NCBI GenBank assembly: GCA_009692345.1
Contig: SHZI01000011.1
Coordinates: forward strand, 1 to 43,330
Reading direction: 5' to 3'
DNA length: 43,330 nucleotides
DNA from: Gammaproteobacteria bacterium
Lineage (GTDB): Bacteria > Pseudomonadota > Gammaproteobacteria > Steroidobacterales > GCA-2729495
Shown here: positions 31,350 through 38,951 of the stretch, piece after piece
Layout: every line of letters starts with the position of its first letter
Numbering within the stretch: position 1 is the stretch's first letter
Position numbers and translations under genes: made by a program
Notes under the pieces: generated by a model
The model's database searches: none
What the model saw: the letters and a program-made list of their open reading frames with translations, nothing else
What the model was told of the DNA's origin: nothing

Positions 31350-32582
31350 GTGATCTCCTACGCGGAAGCACTAGACCTCCTGCTGACCAGGATCGCCGTG
31401 CTGCCGGCCCGGACGGTGGGCCTGGCCGGCGCCTCCGGGGCGGTGACGGCCTCAGCCATTGCCGCCCGCCTGTCCGTCCCGGGTTTTGCCAACGCGGCCA
31501 TGGACGGCTATGCCCTGCACGCGGAAGCCAGCCGGGCAGCAAGCGCGGCTGCGCCGGTCGAACTGGCGGTTTCCGGGCTCATCGCCGCCGGAACGCCGGC
31601 ACCCCGGGTGCAGGCCCAGGAGGTCTGGGAGATCCTGACGGGCGCTCCGGTGCCCGACGGCCTGGATGCCGTCGTGCCGCTGGAGCGCGTCACGCGCCGC
31701 GACGGGCGGGACGGCACCGGTCCCCGGATCCTGATTTCCGAGCCCCTGCGGAGCGGCCAGAACATCCGCCAGGCTGGCGAGGACTTTGCGCGGGGCGAGA
31801 TCGTGGTAACGCGCGGCACGCGGCTGGGACCCCACCACGTGATGGGCCTCGCCGCCTGCGGTGTGGATGAACTGCCGGTCGTCCGGGCGCCACGGGTTGC
31901 GGTCCTGACCACGGGCAACGAATTGCGGGCCCAGGGGACGGACCTGGCGCCCGGCCAGATCCGGGATGCCAACGGCCCTTATTTACGCTCCCTGTTACCG
32001 CAGCTGGGTGCTGAACTGACCACGGTGACCACCGCGACCGACAGCGCCGCCCATCTCCGGGAACAACTGGAAGCGCTGGCGACCGGTGCCGACCTGGTGC
32101 TGACCACCGGCGGGGTCTCTGCCGGCCGGCTCGACCTGCTCCCCGCCGTGGTGCGCGAACTTGGTGGCGAGGTGCTGTTGCACAAGGTGGCGATCCGGCC
32201 GGGGAAGCCCCTCCTCCACGCCCGGCTGCCTGGCGGCGTTCTGCTGTTCGGCCTGCCGGGCAATCCGCTGGCGGTCGCGGTTTGCATGCGGTTCTTCGTT
32301 ATCCCGGCCCTCCGGGCGCTGCAGGGCCTGGCGGCGGAAGTCCCCCTGCCCGCCTTCACCACGGACGCCGTGCGCCGCCGGGGCGCCCTGCGCTTCTTCG
32401 CCAAAGCCGTCCTGGCGACGGATGCCACCGGCCAGCGACGAGTTCGGATTCTGCCCGGGCAGGAATCCTTCCGGATCGCGCCGCTGCTCAGCGCGAATTG
32501 CTGGGCCATCGTGCCCGAGGGCGACGGGGATATCCCGGCTGGCGGGCTCCTGGAAACCCTGCCTCTCTACCCGGACCTGTAG
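31350..32582 (+). CDS. moeA: molybdopterin molybdotransferase
   Basis: MoeA inserts molybdate into adenylated molybdopterin. The protein of about 410 residues shows ISYAEALDLLLTRI, VPGFANAAMDGYALHA, the IRQAGEDFARGE segment, VAVLTTGNEL, GQIRDANGPYL, the TTGGVSAGRLD substrate loop and LFGLPGNPLAVAV. I prefer GTG 31350 because the product then begins like other MoeA proteins; an in-frame GTG at 31323 is also possible. It is divergent from the TorD-like gene and convergent with mobB. This placement beside a Mo enzyme suggests dedicated cofactor supply. Confidence 0.94.
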   Translation: MISYAEALDLLLTRIAVLPARTVGLAGASGAVTASAIAARLSVPGFANAAMDGYALHAEASRAASAAAPVELAVSGLIAAGTPAPRVQAQEVWEILTGAPVPDGLDAVVPLERVTRRDGRDGTGPRILISEPLRSGQNIRQAGEDFARGEIVVTRGTRLGPHHVMGLAACGVDELPVVRAPRVAVLTTGNELRAQGTDLAPGQIRDANGPYLRSLLPQLGAELTTVTTATDSAAHLREQLEALATGADLVLTTGGVSAGRLDLLPAVVRELGGEVLLHKVAIRPGKPLLHARLPGGVLLFGLPGNPLAVAVCMRFFVIPALRALQGLAAEVPLPAFTTDAVRRRGALRFFAKAVLATDATGQRRVRILPGQESFRIAPLLSANCWAIVPEGDGDIPAGGLLETLPLYPDL

Positions 32583-32584
32583 GC

Positions 32585-32654
32585 GCGCCTTGTAGGAGCG
32601 CCTTGAGGCGCGATGCCGGTATCGATCGCGCCTCAAGGCGCTCCTACAAGGCGC
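32585..32654. repeat. paired REP elements forming a perfect 30-bp inverted repeat
   Basis: Arms 32585-32614 and 32625-32654 are perfect reverse complements around a 10-base loop, each carrying the TTGTAGGAGCGCCTTGAGGC unit. It fills the space between convergent moeA and mobB. The right arm supplies the mobB TAG stop. A strong hairpin here probably ends or stabilises both transcripts, although no T-run follows. Confidence 0.9.
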
Positions 32655-33165
32655 GGCGGGCCGGCAGGCCCACCGCTTCAAGGATGAAGTCTGCGATGCG
32701 GGCCACGTTGTCCCGCGCCAGCACGGGGAGCGTTTCGCCCGGCAACGGGGTATCGCTGACAATCGCCCGCACCCCCGGCGCGGCACCGGCAATGGCCGGC
32801 GCCGGCACCCCGGCGCGGCGGAGCTCCAGGCGGGGGTGAGCGCCGGACTTCCAGCCTTCGACCAGCACGAGATCCACACTCACGAGGCGGGCGATGAGTT
32901 CGTCAAGTCCGGGCGGGTTCTGGTCGCCGAGTTCGCGGATGTGGGCGACACGGCGCGCCGACGCCACGATGACTTCCGTGGCGCCGGCGGTCCTGTGCAG
33001 ATAGCTGTCCTTGCCCGGGTGGTCGATGTCGAAGTCGTGGTGCGCGTGCTTGATGGTCCCCACGCGCCACCCCCGGGACGACAGTTCCTGCAGCAGCGCC
33101 ACGATCAGCGTGGTCTTGCCCGAGTTCTTATACCCGGCAATGCCGAAGGCGGGCGGCTGCGGCAA
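32644..33165 (-). CDS. mobB: molybdopterin-guanine dinucleotide biosynthesis adaptor
   Basis: MobB is a GTP-binding helper of MobA in making bisMGD, the cofactor needed by the neighbouring transhydroxylase-like enzyme. The domain begins PPAFGIAGYKNSGKTTLIVA (P-loop). It continues with VGTIKHAHHDFDIDHPGKDS, RRVAHIRELGDQN and VLVEGWKSGAHPRLEL. The start is uncertain: TTG 33165, 5 bp after the HiPIP stop, fits the family N-terminus, while GTG 33198 would overlap the HiPIP end by 28 bp. The stop is the TAG in a REP arm. mobA is not in the window. Confidence 0.9.
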   Translation of the reverse strand: MPQPPAFGIAGYKNSGKTTLIVALLQELSSRGWRVGTIKHAHHDFDIDHPGKDSYLHRTAGATEVIVASARRVAHIRELGDQNPPGLDELIARLVSVDLVLVEGWKSGAHPRLELRRAGVPAPAIAGAAPGVRAIVSDTPLPGETLPVLARDNVARIADFILEAVGLPARRAL

Positions 33166-33170
33166 GCCGG

Positions 33171-33566
33171 TCAGGCCATCTTCACCCAGACACTGCACCA
33201 GCCTTTGGCCGCGACCAGCTTGCCAGGGAAGATGGCGCAGGGCCGGTAGGCATCGCCCACCTTGCCCTGGAGCTGGGAGCACTTGTCGCACTCCTGGCCG
33301 GGGGCGAAGCGCGCCGCCTGCGGGCTCTTGCGGTCAACTTTGGCGATGTTGTCCACGTAGCCGAGAGCCTTGGCGGAGGGATCTGACTCTTCAAGCCTGG
33401 GCAGCTTGGCCGGAGCAGCCTGGGCGGCAGCCTGGGCGGCAGCCTGGGCGGCAGCCTGGGCCGAGGCCTGATTGGTGACGACGGCATCCAGCAGCACGGC
33501 GCCGGCAGGGACCGCCAGGGCAACCTGGGCAAGAAAGCGACGCCGGCTAAGTTCGGGCTTGTTCAC
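33171..33566 (-). CDS. high-potential iron-sulfur protein, Tat-exported
   Basis: HiPIPs are small periplasmic one-electron carriers with a [4Fe-4S]3+/2+ cluster. This 131-residue precursor has a Tat signal (SRRRFLAQVALAVPAGAVLL). The four ligands are Cys93, 96, 110 and 124 in QECDKCSQLQG, YRPCAIFPGKLV and AKGWCSVW. Between signal and domain lies an AQAA tandem repeat. GTG 33566 is chosen because AAGGA lies seven bases upstream; the TTG at 33572 is less likely. It is transcribed with mobB. Whether it feeds the Mo enzyme, which looks cytosolic, is doubtful. Confidence 0.92.
   Translation of the reverse strand: MNKPELSRRRFLAQVALAVPAGAVLLDAVVTNQASAQAAAQAAAQAAAQAAPAKLPRLEESDPSAKALGYVDNIAKVDRKSPQAARFAPGQECDKCSQLQGKVGDAYRPCAIFPGKLVAAKGWCSVWVKMA
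33417..33461 (-). repeat. 12-bp tandem repeat in the HiPIP linker
   Basis: AGCCTGGGCGGC (plus strand) recurs about 3.75 times and encodes Ala-Gln-Ala-Ala units between the Tat signal and the HiPIP domain. Being a multiple of three, copy-number change would alter linker length without a frameshift. Confidence 0.85.
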
Positions 33567-33681
33567 GCGCAATTCCTTATGTCAGTGACTCGGTCGGACT
33601 AAGGGGGGAAGAGACGCTGGAAGTTTAGCAATCACCCACCTGTCGCGCACCTGAAGAAGTACCTGCTGCCTCACCCACCGG

Positions 33682-33707
33682 GTGACCGCGGTTACAAAAA
33701 GTTACAA
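33682..33707. promoter_or_regulatory. palindrome and direct repeats upstream of the RND operon
   Basis: GTGACCGCGGTTAC (33682-33695) is a 14-bp near-perfect palindrome. It runs into GTTACAA at 33691-33697, which repeats at 33701-33707. It lies about 75 bp before the adaptor start and could be an operator. Confidence 0.35.
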
Positions 33708-33780
33708 CGGGGACGCCGCAGGCCAGCAGTCCGGGCGTCGAGGCCGGGTTACTATCTCTACTGAAATCAAAGGACTCTGC

Positions 33781-34935
33781 ATGCGCCCCATCGAGACACT
33801 GACCCGCCGCCCCTGGCCACTCGCCGCGGGCCTCACGCTGCTCGTGCTGCTCTGGCTGGCCTCCGGAGCACTCCGGCGCGAAAGCCCGGGCGCCGACGGC
33901 ACGCAGGGCTCCACGCCGGCGCCCACGACCGTGGCCCGGGTCCAGATCCGGGCGCAGCAGGCTGAGTCCGTCACCCGGACGATCAGCGTCTATGGCCGCA
34001 CCGCTCCGGCACGCACCGTGCAGATCAAGGCAGAGACCAGCGGCCGGGTGTCGGCGGTCGGCATCAGTCGCGGCGAGCCCGCCAGGGCTGGCCAGACCTT
34101 GCTGCAGCTCGACCTCCGGGACCGGCAGGGTCGCCTCGAACAGGCCCGGGCCAGTGTCAGCGAGTACCAGTCCGCCTGGGAGAGTCAGCAGGCACTGAAG
34201 CCCCAGGGCTATGTGTCTGACACCCAGCTCGCCGAGACCCGGGCCAAACTAGAGGGCGCGCGGGCAGAACTGCTCCGGGCCGAGCTGGATCTCGATTACA
34301 TGACGCTGCGGGCACCCTTCGACGGGACCGTCCAGGAACGCGCCGTGGAAGTGGGCGACTTCGTCCGGCCGGGGGACCCGGTGGTCACCTTCGTGGACAA
34401 CACGCGCCTGATCGTCACGGGCAGCATCGCCGAGCAGGATGCCGGCTTCGTCCGGGTCGGCGGGGCGGCCACCGCGGCACTGGTCACCGGGCAGAACGTC
34501 AAGGGCCGGATCCGCTATCTGGCCCCGGTGGCCGAAGAAGCCACCCGCACCTTCACCGTGGAGCTCGAGATTCCCAACCCGGGCGGCAAGCTGCCTGCCG
34601 GCGTCACCGCGGAAATGCGGATTCCGGGTGGTGAGGTGCTGGCCTATCGACTGGCCCCCTCACTCCTCACCCTGGATGCCGGCGGTGAACTGGGCGTCAA
34701 GACGGTGGACGCCAATAAGCAGGTCGAATTCCACCGGGTACAGATTGCCCGCTCCGAGGCCAACGGCGTGTGGGTCACGGGCCTGCCAGAGAGCGCCAGC
34801 ATCATCGTGGTGGGTCAGGGCTACGTCTCGGCGGGCCAGCCAGTGCAGCCGGTGGAGGCCCCGGCTGAAACCGCGCTGGCGGCCGGCCAGGGTGGAACCA
34901 GCCCTGCGCTTCCCCGGGCAGCCGCCGGGCAATGA
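33781..34935 (+). CDS. RND efflux periplasmic adaptor (HlyD/MFP family)
   Basis: The 384-residue protein has one N-terminal membrane helix (WPLAAGLTLLVLLWLASGAL) and then the adaptor layout. A lipoyl half (RTVQIKAETSGRVSAVGISR), an alpha hairpin and the returning half (LDYMTLRAPFDGTVQERAVE) are followed by a beta barrel and a membrane-proximal domain. A Pro/Ala-rich tail ends it. ATG 33781 has AAAGGA upstream; a longer frame from 33682 is not supported. The TGA overlaps the pump ATG (ATGA). No outer-membrane channel gene is present. Confidence 0.92.
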   Translation: MRPIETLTRRPWPLAAGLTLLVLLWLASGALRRESPGADGTQGSTPAPTTVARVQIRAQQAESVTRTISVYGRTAPARTVQIKAETSGRVSAVGISRGEPARAGQTLLQLDLRDRQGRLEQARASVSEYQSAWESQQALKPQGYVSDTQLAETRAKLEGARAELLRAELDLDYMTLRAPFDGTVQERAVEVGDFVRPGDPVVTFVDNTRLIVTGSIAEQDAGFVRVGGAATAALVTGQNVKGRIRYLAPVAEEATRTFTVELEIPNPGGKLPAGVTAEMRIPGGEVLAYRLAPSLLTLDAGGELGVKTVDANKQVEFHRVQIARSEANGVWVTGLPESASIIVVGQGYVSAGQPVQPVEAPAETALAAGQGGTSPALPRAAAGQ

Positions 34936-37900
34936 ACGCCCTTATTGATCTTTGCGTCAGTCGGAGCCGGGCCGTCCTCGTGGCCCTGGCGGTGCTGCTC
35001 TTCGCCGGCGCCAGCGCCTATCGGGGGCTGCCGAAGGAAGCCCAGCCCGACGTGGACTTCCCCTACATCAGTGTCGAGGTCCTGCTGGACGGCGTGGCCG
35101 CCGAAGATGCCGAGCGGCTGCTGGTGCGCCCCCTGGAGCAGCAGCTGCGCAACATCGAGGGGCTCAAGGAGATGGTCTCCTCGGCGACCGAGAACCGGGC
35201 CTCGGTCACTCTGGAATTCGGGCCGGAGGTCGACGTGGACCAGGCGCTGACGGACGTGCGGGAGCGGGTCGACCAGGCCAGGGCGGAGCTGCCCGAGGAC
35301 GCCCGGGAGCCCACGGTGAACGAGGTGAAGTTCTCCCGGTTCGATCCCATGCTGGTGATCAACCTGGGCGGGAGTGTCCCGGAACGCACCATGAACACCA
35401 TTGCGACCACCCTGCAGGACCGCCTCCAGTCCATTGACGGCGTGCTTGAAGTCAACATGGTGGGTATCCGCAAGGAAATTCTTGAGATCGTCGTCAACCC
35501 GCTCAACCTGGAGAGCTATGGCCTCTCGCCGGCAGATGTCCTGAATTTTGTCCAGCGCAACAACCGGCTGGTCGCTGCCGGGTCCATGCAGTCGGACCAG
35601 GGTCGCTTCGCGGTCAAGGTGCCCGGAGTCATTGAGTCGCCGGAAGACGTGCTGGCACTGCCGATCAAGGTGGACGGCGAACGGGTCGTGCACTTCCGCG
35701 ATATCGCCGAAGTCCGTCGCACCTTCAAGGACCCGGAGAGCTACGCACGCCTGAATGGCGAACCGGCGGTGGGCATCCGCGTCGTCCAGCGCAACGGCTC
35801 CAACATCCTCAGAACGGTCGATGCCGTGAAGATCGCCGTGGCCGAAGTCCAGGAGAGCTGGCCGCCCGGCATCTCCGTCACCTACAGCCGGGACAAGTCG
35901 GTGCGGGTTCGCGAGGACATCAACCAGCTGGTCAACGACGTGTTTATCGCGGTATTGCTGGTGGTGATCTGCCTCATCGGCATCCTCGGCCTGCAGAATG
36001 CCCTGCTCGCAGGCATCTCGATTCCTGGCTCCTTCGCCGCGGCCTTTGTGTTGCTGGCAGTCACCGGGATGACCATGAACCTGGTGGTGTTCTTCGGCCT
36101 GATCATGTCCGTGGGCCTGGTGGTGGACGGGGCCATCGTGGTGGTCGAACTCGCCGACCGGCGGATGGCCGAAGGCCTGGATCGCCGGGTCGCCTATGCC
36201 GAGGCGGCCAAGCGCATGGCCTGGCCGATCTTCGCGTCCATTGCCGCCACCATCGTCGCGTTCCTGCCGCTGGTCTTCTGGCCGGGCATCATCGGCAGCT
36301 TTCTCCGTTACATGCCGATTGTGCTGATCTACACGCTGGCCGCTTCCCTCGTGATTGCGATGTTCGTCGTCCCCGCCCTCGGCGCCATTTTTGGCCGCAG
36401 CGGGCACCTCACGCCGGAGGCGCGGGAGCAGCTGGGCCTCGCCGCAAGCGGAGACCTGGGCAGGATCAGCGGCTGGACCGGCCGCTACCTGCGGGTCGTG
36501 ACCGCCGCCATCAACCGGCCCTGCATGACAGCGGGCGGAGTTACGGCCCTGCTGGTCGCCGTGTTCGTGACCTACGGAGCACTGGGCCGGGGCATTACGC
36601 TGTTCCCGAACGTGGATCCGGAGCAGGGCAGCGTCGATATCCGGGCCCGGGGTGACTTGTCCACCCAGGAGCAGGACCGGCTGGTGCGCAGCGTGGAGGA
36701 GCGGGTTTACGGCGTCGCGGGCATCAAGAACGTCTACGTGACCTCCGGCGCCGGCAACAAGGGAACCGCACCAGACCAGATCGGCTCGATCAGCCTGAAC
36801 TTCGACAACTGGCGGGAGCGGCGGCCGGTGGCCCAGATCATTGGCGAGATCCGGGAGCGCACCGCGGGCATCGCCGGTATTGTGATCGAGCCCCGGCTGC
36901 CCCAGAACGGACCCATTCAGGGCAAGCCCCTGAACATCGAAGCGTCGGCCCAGTCGCTGGATGCCCTGCGGGACGCCGTCAACAAGCTGCGGGAATTCGT
37001 CGCGACGATTCCGGGCGTGATCAACGCCGAAGACACCCGGCCCCTGCCCGGCATCGAGTGGCGCATGGAGGTCGATCGCGCCCAGGCTGCCAAGTTTGGT
37101 GCGGACGTGTCCCTGGTGGGCAATATCATTCAGCTGGTCACCAACGGCATCAAGCTGGGCACGTACCGGCCCGACGACTCCGACGAGGAAATCGATATCC
37201 GCGTCCGCTTTCCCTCCGCCGACCGGAGCCTGGACAAGCTGGCCGCCCTGCGCATCCCCACGAAATCCGGTAACGTGCCCGTGGGCAGTTTTGTCTCCCG
37301 CAAGCCCGCCGAGGCCACCCGCACCATCATGCGAACCGACATGCGCCGGACGATGCTGGTTCAGGCTGACCTGGAACAGGGCGTGCTCATCGAACCCGTC
37401 CTTGATCAGGTCAGGGCCGCCCTGCCCACCCTCGGTCTAAATCCGGAAGTGCAACTGCGCTTCAAGGGCGGCGCCAGGGACCAGCAGGAGACGGCGGCAT
37501 TCCTGGGCAAGGCCTTCCTCGTGGGCCTCGGCCTCATTGCCCTGATTCTGGTGGCCGAGTTCAACAGCCTCTTCCAGCCGCTGCTGGTGCTGACGGCGGT
37601 GGCGTTTTCCACGGGCGGAGTGCTGCTCGGGCTCATGGTGACGGGCAGGCCCTTCAGCCTGGTGAACTGCGGCATCGGCACGATCGCCCTCGCGGGCATC
37701 ATCGTGAACAACAACATCGTGCTCATCGACACCTTCAACAAGCTGCGGGATGCCGGGATGGCGGCCCGGGAAGCCATCCTGCGCACCTGCGCACAGCGGC
37801 TGCGGCCGGTTCTGCTGACGAAGGTCGTCATGATCCTGGGCCTGCTGCCGATGGCGCTGAAACTCAACATCGATATCCTCGAACGCAAGGTGTACTTCGG

Positions 37901-38093
37901 CGGACCCAGCGGCCAGTGGTGGGCGGAAATGGCCACCGTGATCATCGGCGGCCTGATTTTCGCGTCGATCCTCACCCTCATCCTCACGCCGAGCATCCTG
38001 ATGATCGAAGCACGGCTGGGCAGCTGGTTCGCGGCGCGGCGGAGACGATCTGGAGGAGCGCCTCTAGGCCCGATTCCTGGCGATCGCGCCTAA
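34932..38093 (+). CDS. RND-family efflux pump, inner-membrane subunit
   Basis: The 1053-residue pump has the duplicated RND plan with about 12 membrane helices and two large periplasmic loops. An N-terminal helix precedes GLPKEAQPDVDFPYISVEV, then the TM4 motif GLVVDGAIVVVELADRRMAE. The second half has the TM10 segment ALAGIIVNNNIVLIDTFNK. The usual paired Asp of TM4 is Asp-Gly here and the TM10 Lys of AcrB is Asn. That places it in the HAE1-like branch with variant proton relay. Substrate unknown. The final residues (SGGAPLGPIPGDRA) and the TAA stop lie in a REP pair. Confidence 0.93.
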   Translation: MNALIDLCVSRSRAVLVALAVLLFAGASAYRGLPKEAQPDVDFPYISVEVLLDGVAAEDAERLLVRPLEQQLRNIEGLKEMVSSATENRASVTLEFGPEVDVDQALTDVRERVDQARAELPEDAREPTVNEVKFSRFDPMLVINLGGSVPERTMNTIATTLQDRLQSIDGVLEVNMVGIRKEILEIVVNPLNLESYGLSPADVLNFVQRNNRLVAAGSMQSDQGRFAVKVPGVIESPEDVLALPIKVDGERVVHFRDIAEVRRTFKDPESYARLNGEPAVGIRVVQRNGSNILRTVDAVKIAVAEVQESWPPGISVTYSRDKSVRVREDINQLVNDVFIAVLLVVICLIGILGLQNALLAGISIPGSFAAAFVLLAVTGMTMNLVVFFGLIMSVGLVVDGAIVVVELADRRMAEGLDRRVAYAEAAKRMAWPIFASIAATIVAFLPLVFWPGIIGSFLRYMPIVLIYTLAASLVIAMFVVPALGAIFGRSGHLTPEAREQLGLAASGDLGRISGWTGRYLRVVTAAINRPCMTAGGVTALLVAVFVTYGALGRGITLFPNVDPEQGSVDIRARGDLSTQEQDRLVRSVEERVYGVAGIKNVYVTSGAGNKGTAPDQIGSISLNFDNWRERRPVAQIIGEIRERTAGIAGIVIEPRLPQNGPIQGKPLNIEASAQSLDALRDAVNKLREFVATIPGVINAEDTRPLPGIEWRMEVDRAQAAKFGADVSLVGNIIQLVTNGIKLGTYRPDDSDEEIDIRVRFPSADRSLDKLAALRIPTKSGNVPVGSFVSRKPAEATRTIMRTDMRRTMLVQADLEQGVLIEPVLDQVRAALPTLGLNPEVQLRFKGGARDQQETAAFLGKAFLVGLGLIALILVAEFNSLFQPLLVLTAVAFSTGGVLLGLMVTGRPFSLVNCGIGTIALAGIIVNNNIVLIDTFNKLRDAGMAAREAILRTCAQRLRPVLLTKVVMILGLLPMALKLNIDILERKVYFGGPSGQWWAEMATVIIGGLIFASILTLILTPSILMIEARLGSWFAARRRRSGGAPLGPIPGDRA

Positions 38094-38105
38094 AGGCGCT
38101 CCTGC
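38052..38105. repeat. imperfect inverted REP pair at the RND pump end
   Basis: The left unit GGAGGAGCGCCTCTAGGCC is degenerate. The right unit (38083-38105) is the mirror image of GCAGGAGCGCCTTTAGGCG. The pump's last codons and TAA fall inside it, and the next gene starts 2 bp after it. Confidence 0.8.
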
Positions 38106-38107
38106 CC

Positions 38108-38899
38108 ATGGCATCGGTAATCACCCTCACCACCGACTTCGGCCTCAAGGGGCCCTTTGTCGGGGTGATGAAGGGCGCGATCCTCGCGCGACTGCCGGCT
38201 GCCCAGATCGTCGACCTGACCCACGACATTCCCGTCCACTGGCCCATCGAGGCCGGCTTCTGGCTGGCCCGCTCCTACCGCTACTTTCCGCCCGGGACCG
38301 TGCACGTGGCGGTGGTCGATCCCGGCGTCGGCACGGCCCGCAGCATCATCGCCGGGGAGCATGACGGACATTTTTTCCTGGGACCGGACAACGGCCTGCT
38401 GCAGCCGGTGCTGGGGACCACGCCGGCACGCTGTTACCGCCTGAGCGAAACCTGGCGCCAGCAGCAGGGCTGGCCCAGTCCCAGCCACACGTTCCATGGC
38501 CGGGACATTTTCGCGCCGCTCGCCGCCGAGCTGGCTGCGGGACGGCTGGCAATCGGGGACATCGGCCCGCCCGCCGGGGAGCTGATCCCCTCGCTCCAGG
38601 AGGAACCCCAGGCCGGACCCCATGAGATCCGCGGCACCGTGATCGCGATTGACAACTTTGGCAATCTGATCACCAACATCGATGCCGGTCTGCTGGCGGG
38701 CTTCCGTAAACCGGAGGTACTGGCCGCCGGGCATCGCCTCGCCCTGCGCAAGACCTACGGCAACGTGCAGCCGGGTGAATTCCTGGCGCTGATCAACTCG
38801 TTTGGCGTCCTGGAGATCGCGCGGGCGGAAGGCAGCGCTGCAGACTCCCTCGGCCTTGGCCGGGGCGCTCCCGTGATCGTGCTGAACGCCACCCGGTAG
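38108..38899 (+). CDS. SAM hydroxide adenosyltransferase (DUF62/SAM hydrolase)
   Basis: This 263-residue protein belongs to the DUF62 family, which hydrolyses S-adenosylmethionine to adenosine and methionine using water. It is related to fluorinase and chlorinase. Motifs are ITLTTDFGLKGPFVGVMKG, DLTHDIPVHWPIEAGFWLA, VHVAVVDPGVGT, FLGPDNGLL and FHGRDIFAPLAAELA. The C-terminal part has AIDNFGNLITNI and INSFGVLEIA. No halogenase-type insertion is evident. ATG 38108 lies right after a REP pair. The TAG stop is the GTAG of the next REP. Confidence 0.92.
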   Translation: MASVITLTTDFGLKGPFVGVMKGAILARLPAAQIVDLTHDIPVHWPIEAGFWLARSYRYFPPGTVHVAVVDPGVGTARSIIAGEHDGHFFLGPDNGLLQPVLGTTPARCYRLSETWRQQQGWPSPSHTFHGRDIFAPLAAELAAGRLAIGDIGPPAGELIPSLQEEPQAGPHEIRGTVIAIDNFGNLITNIDAGLLAGFRKPEVLAAGHRLALRKTYGNVQPGEFLALINSFGVLEIARAEGSAADSLGLGRGAPVIVLNATR

Positions 38900-38951
38900 G
38901 AGCGCCTTTAGGCGCGATCGATAGCGGAATCGCGCCTGAAGGCGCTCCTAC
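38896..38951. repeat. inverted REP pair between convergent DUF62 and glnS genes
   Basis: Left unit 38896-38918 (GTAGGAGCGCCTTTAGGCG, CGAT) and right unit 38929-38951 are reverse complements except in the loop triplet. The TAG of each GTAG is the stop codon of the gene running into it: DUF62 on the left, glnS on the right. Confidence 0.9.

Noticed and set aside
32583-32660. CRISPR-like repeat
   Set aside because: Two inverted copies of a REP unit with one short loop, not direct repeats with spacers.
34821-36407. Long minus-strand frame of 528 codons opposite the RND genes
   Set aside because: His/Asp/Gln-rich shadow of the pump and adaptor coding strands; no recognisable domain.
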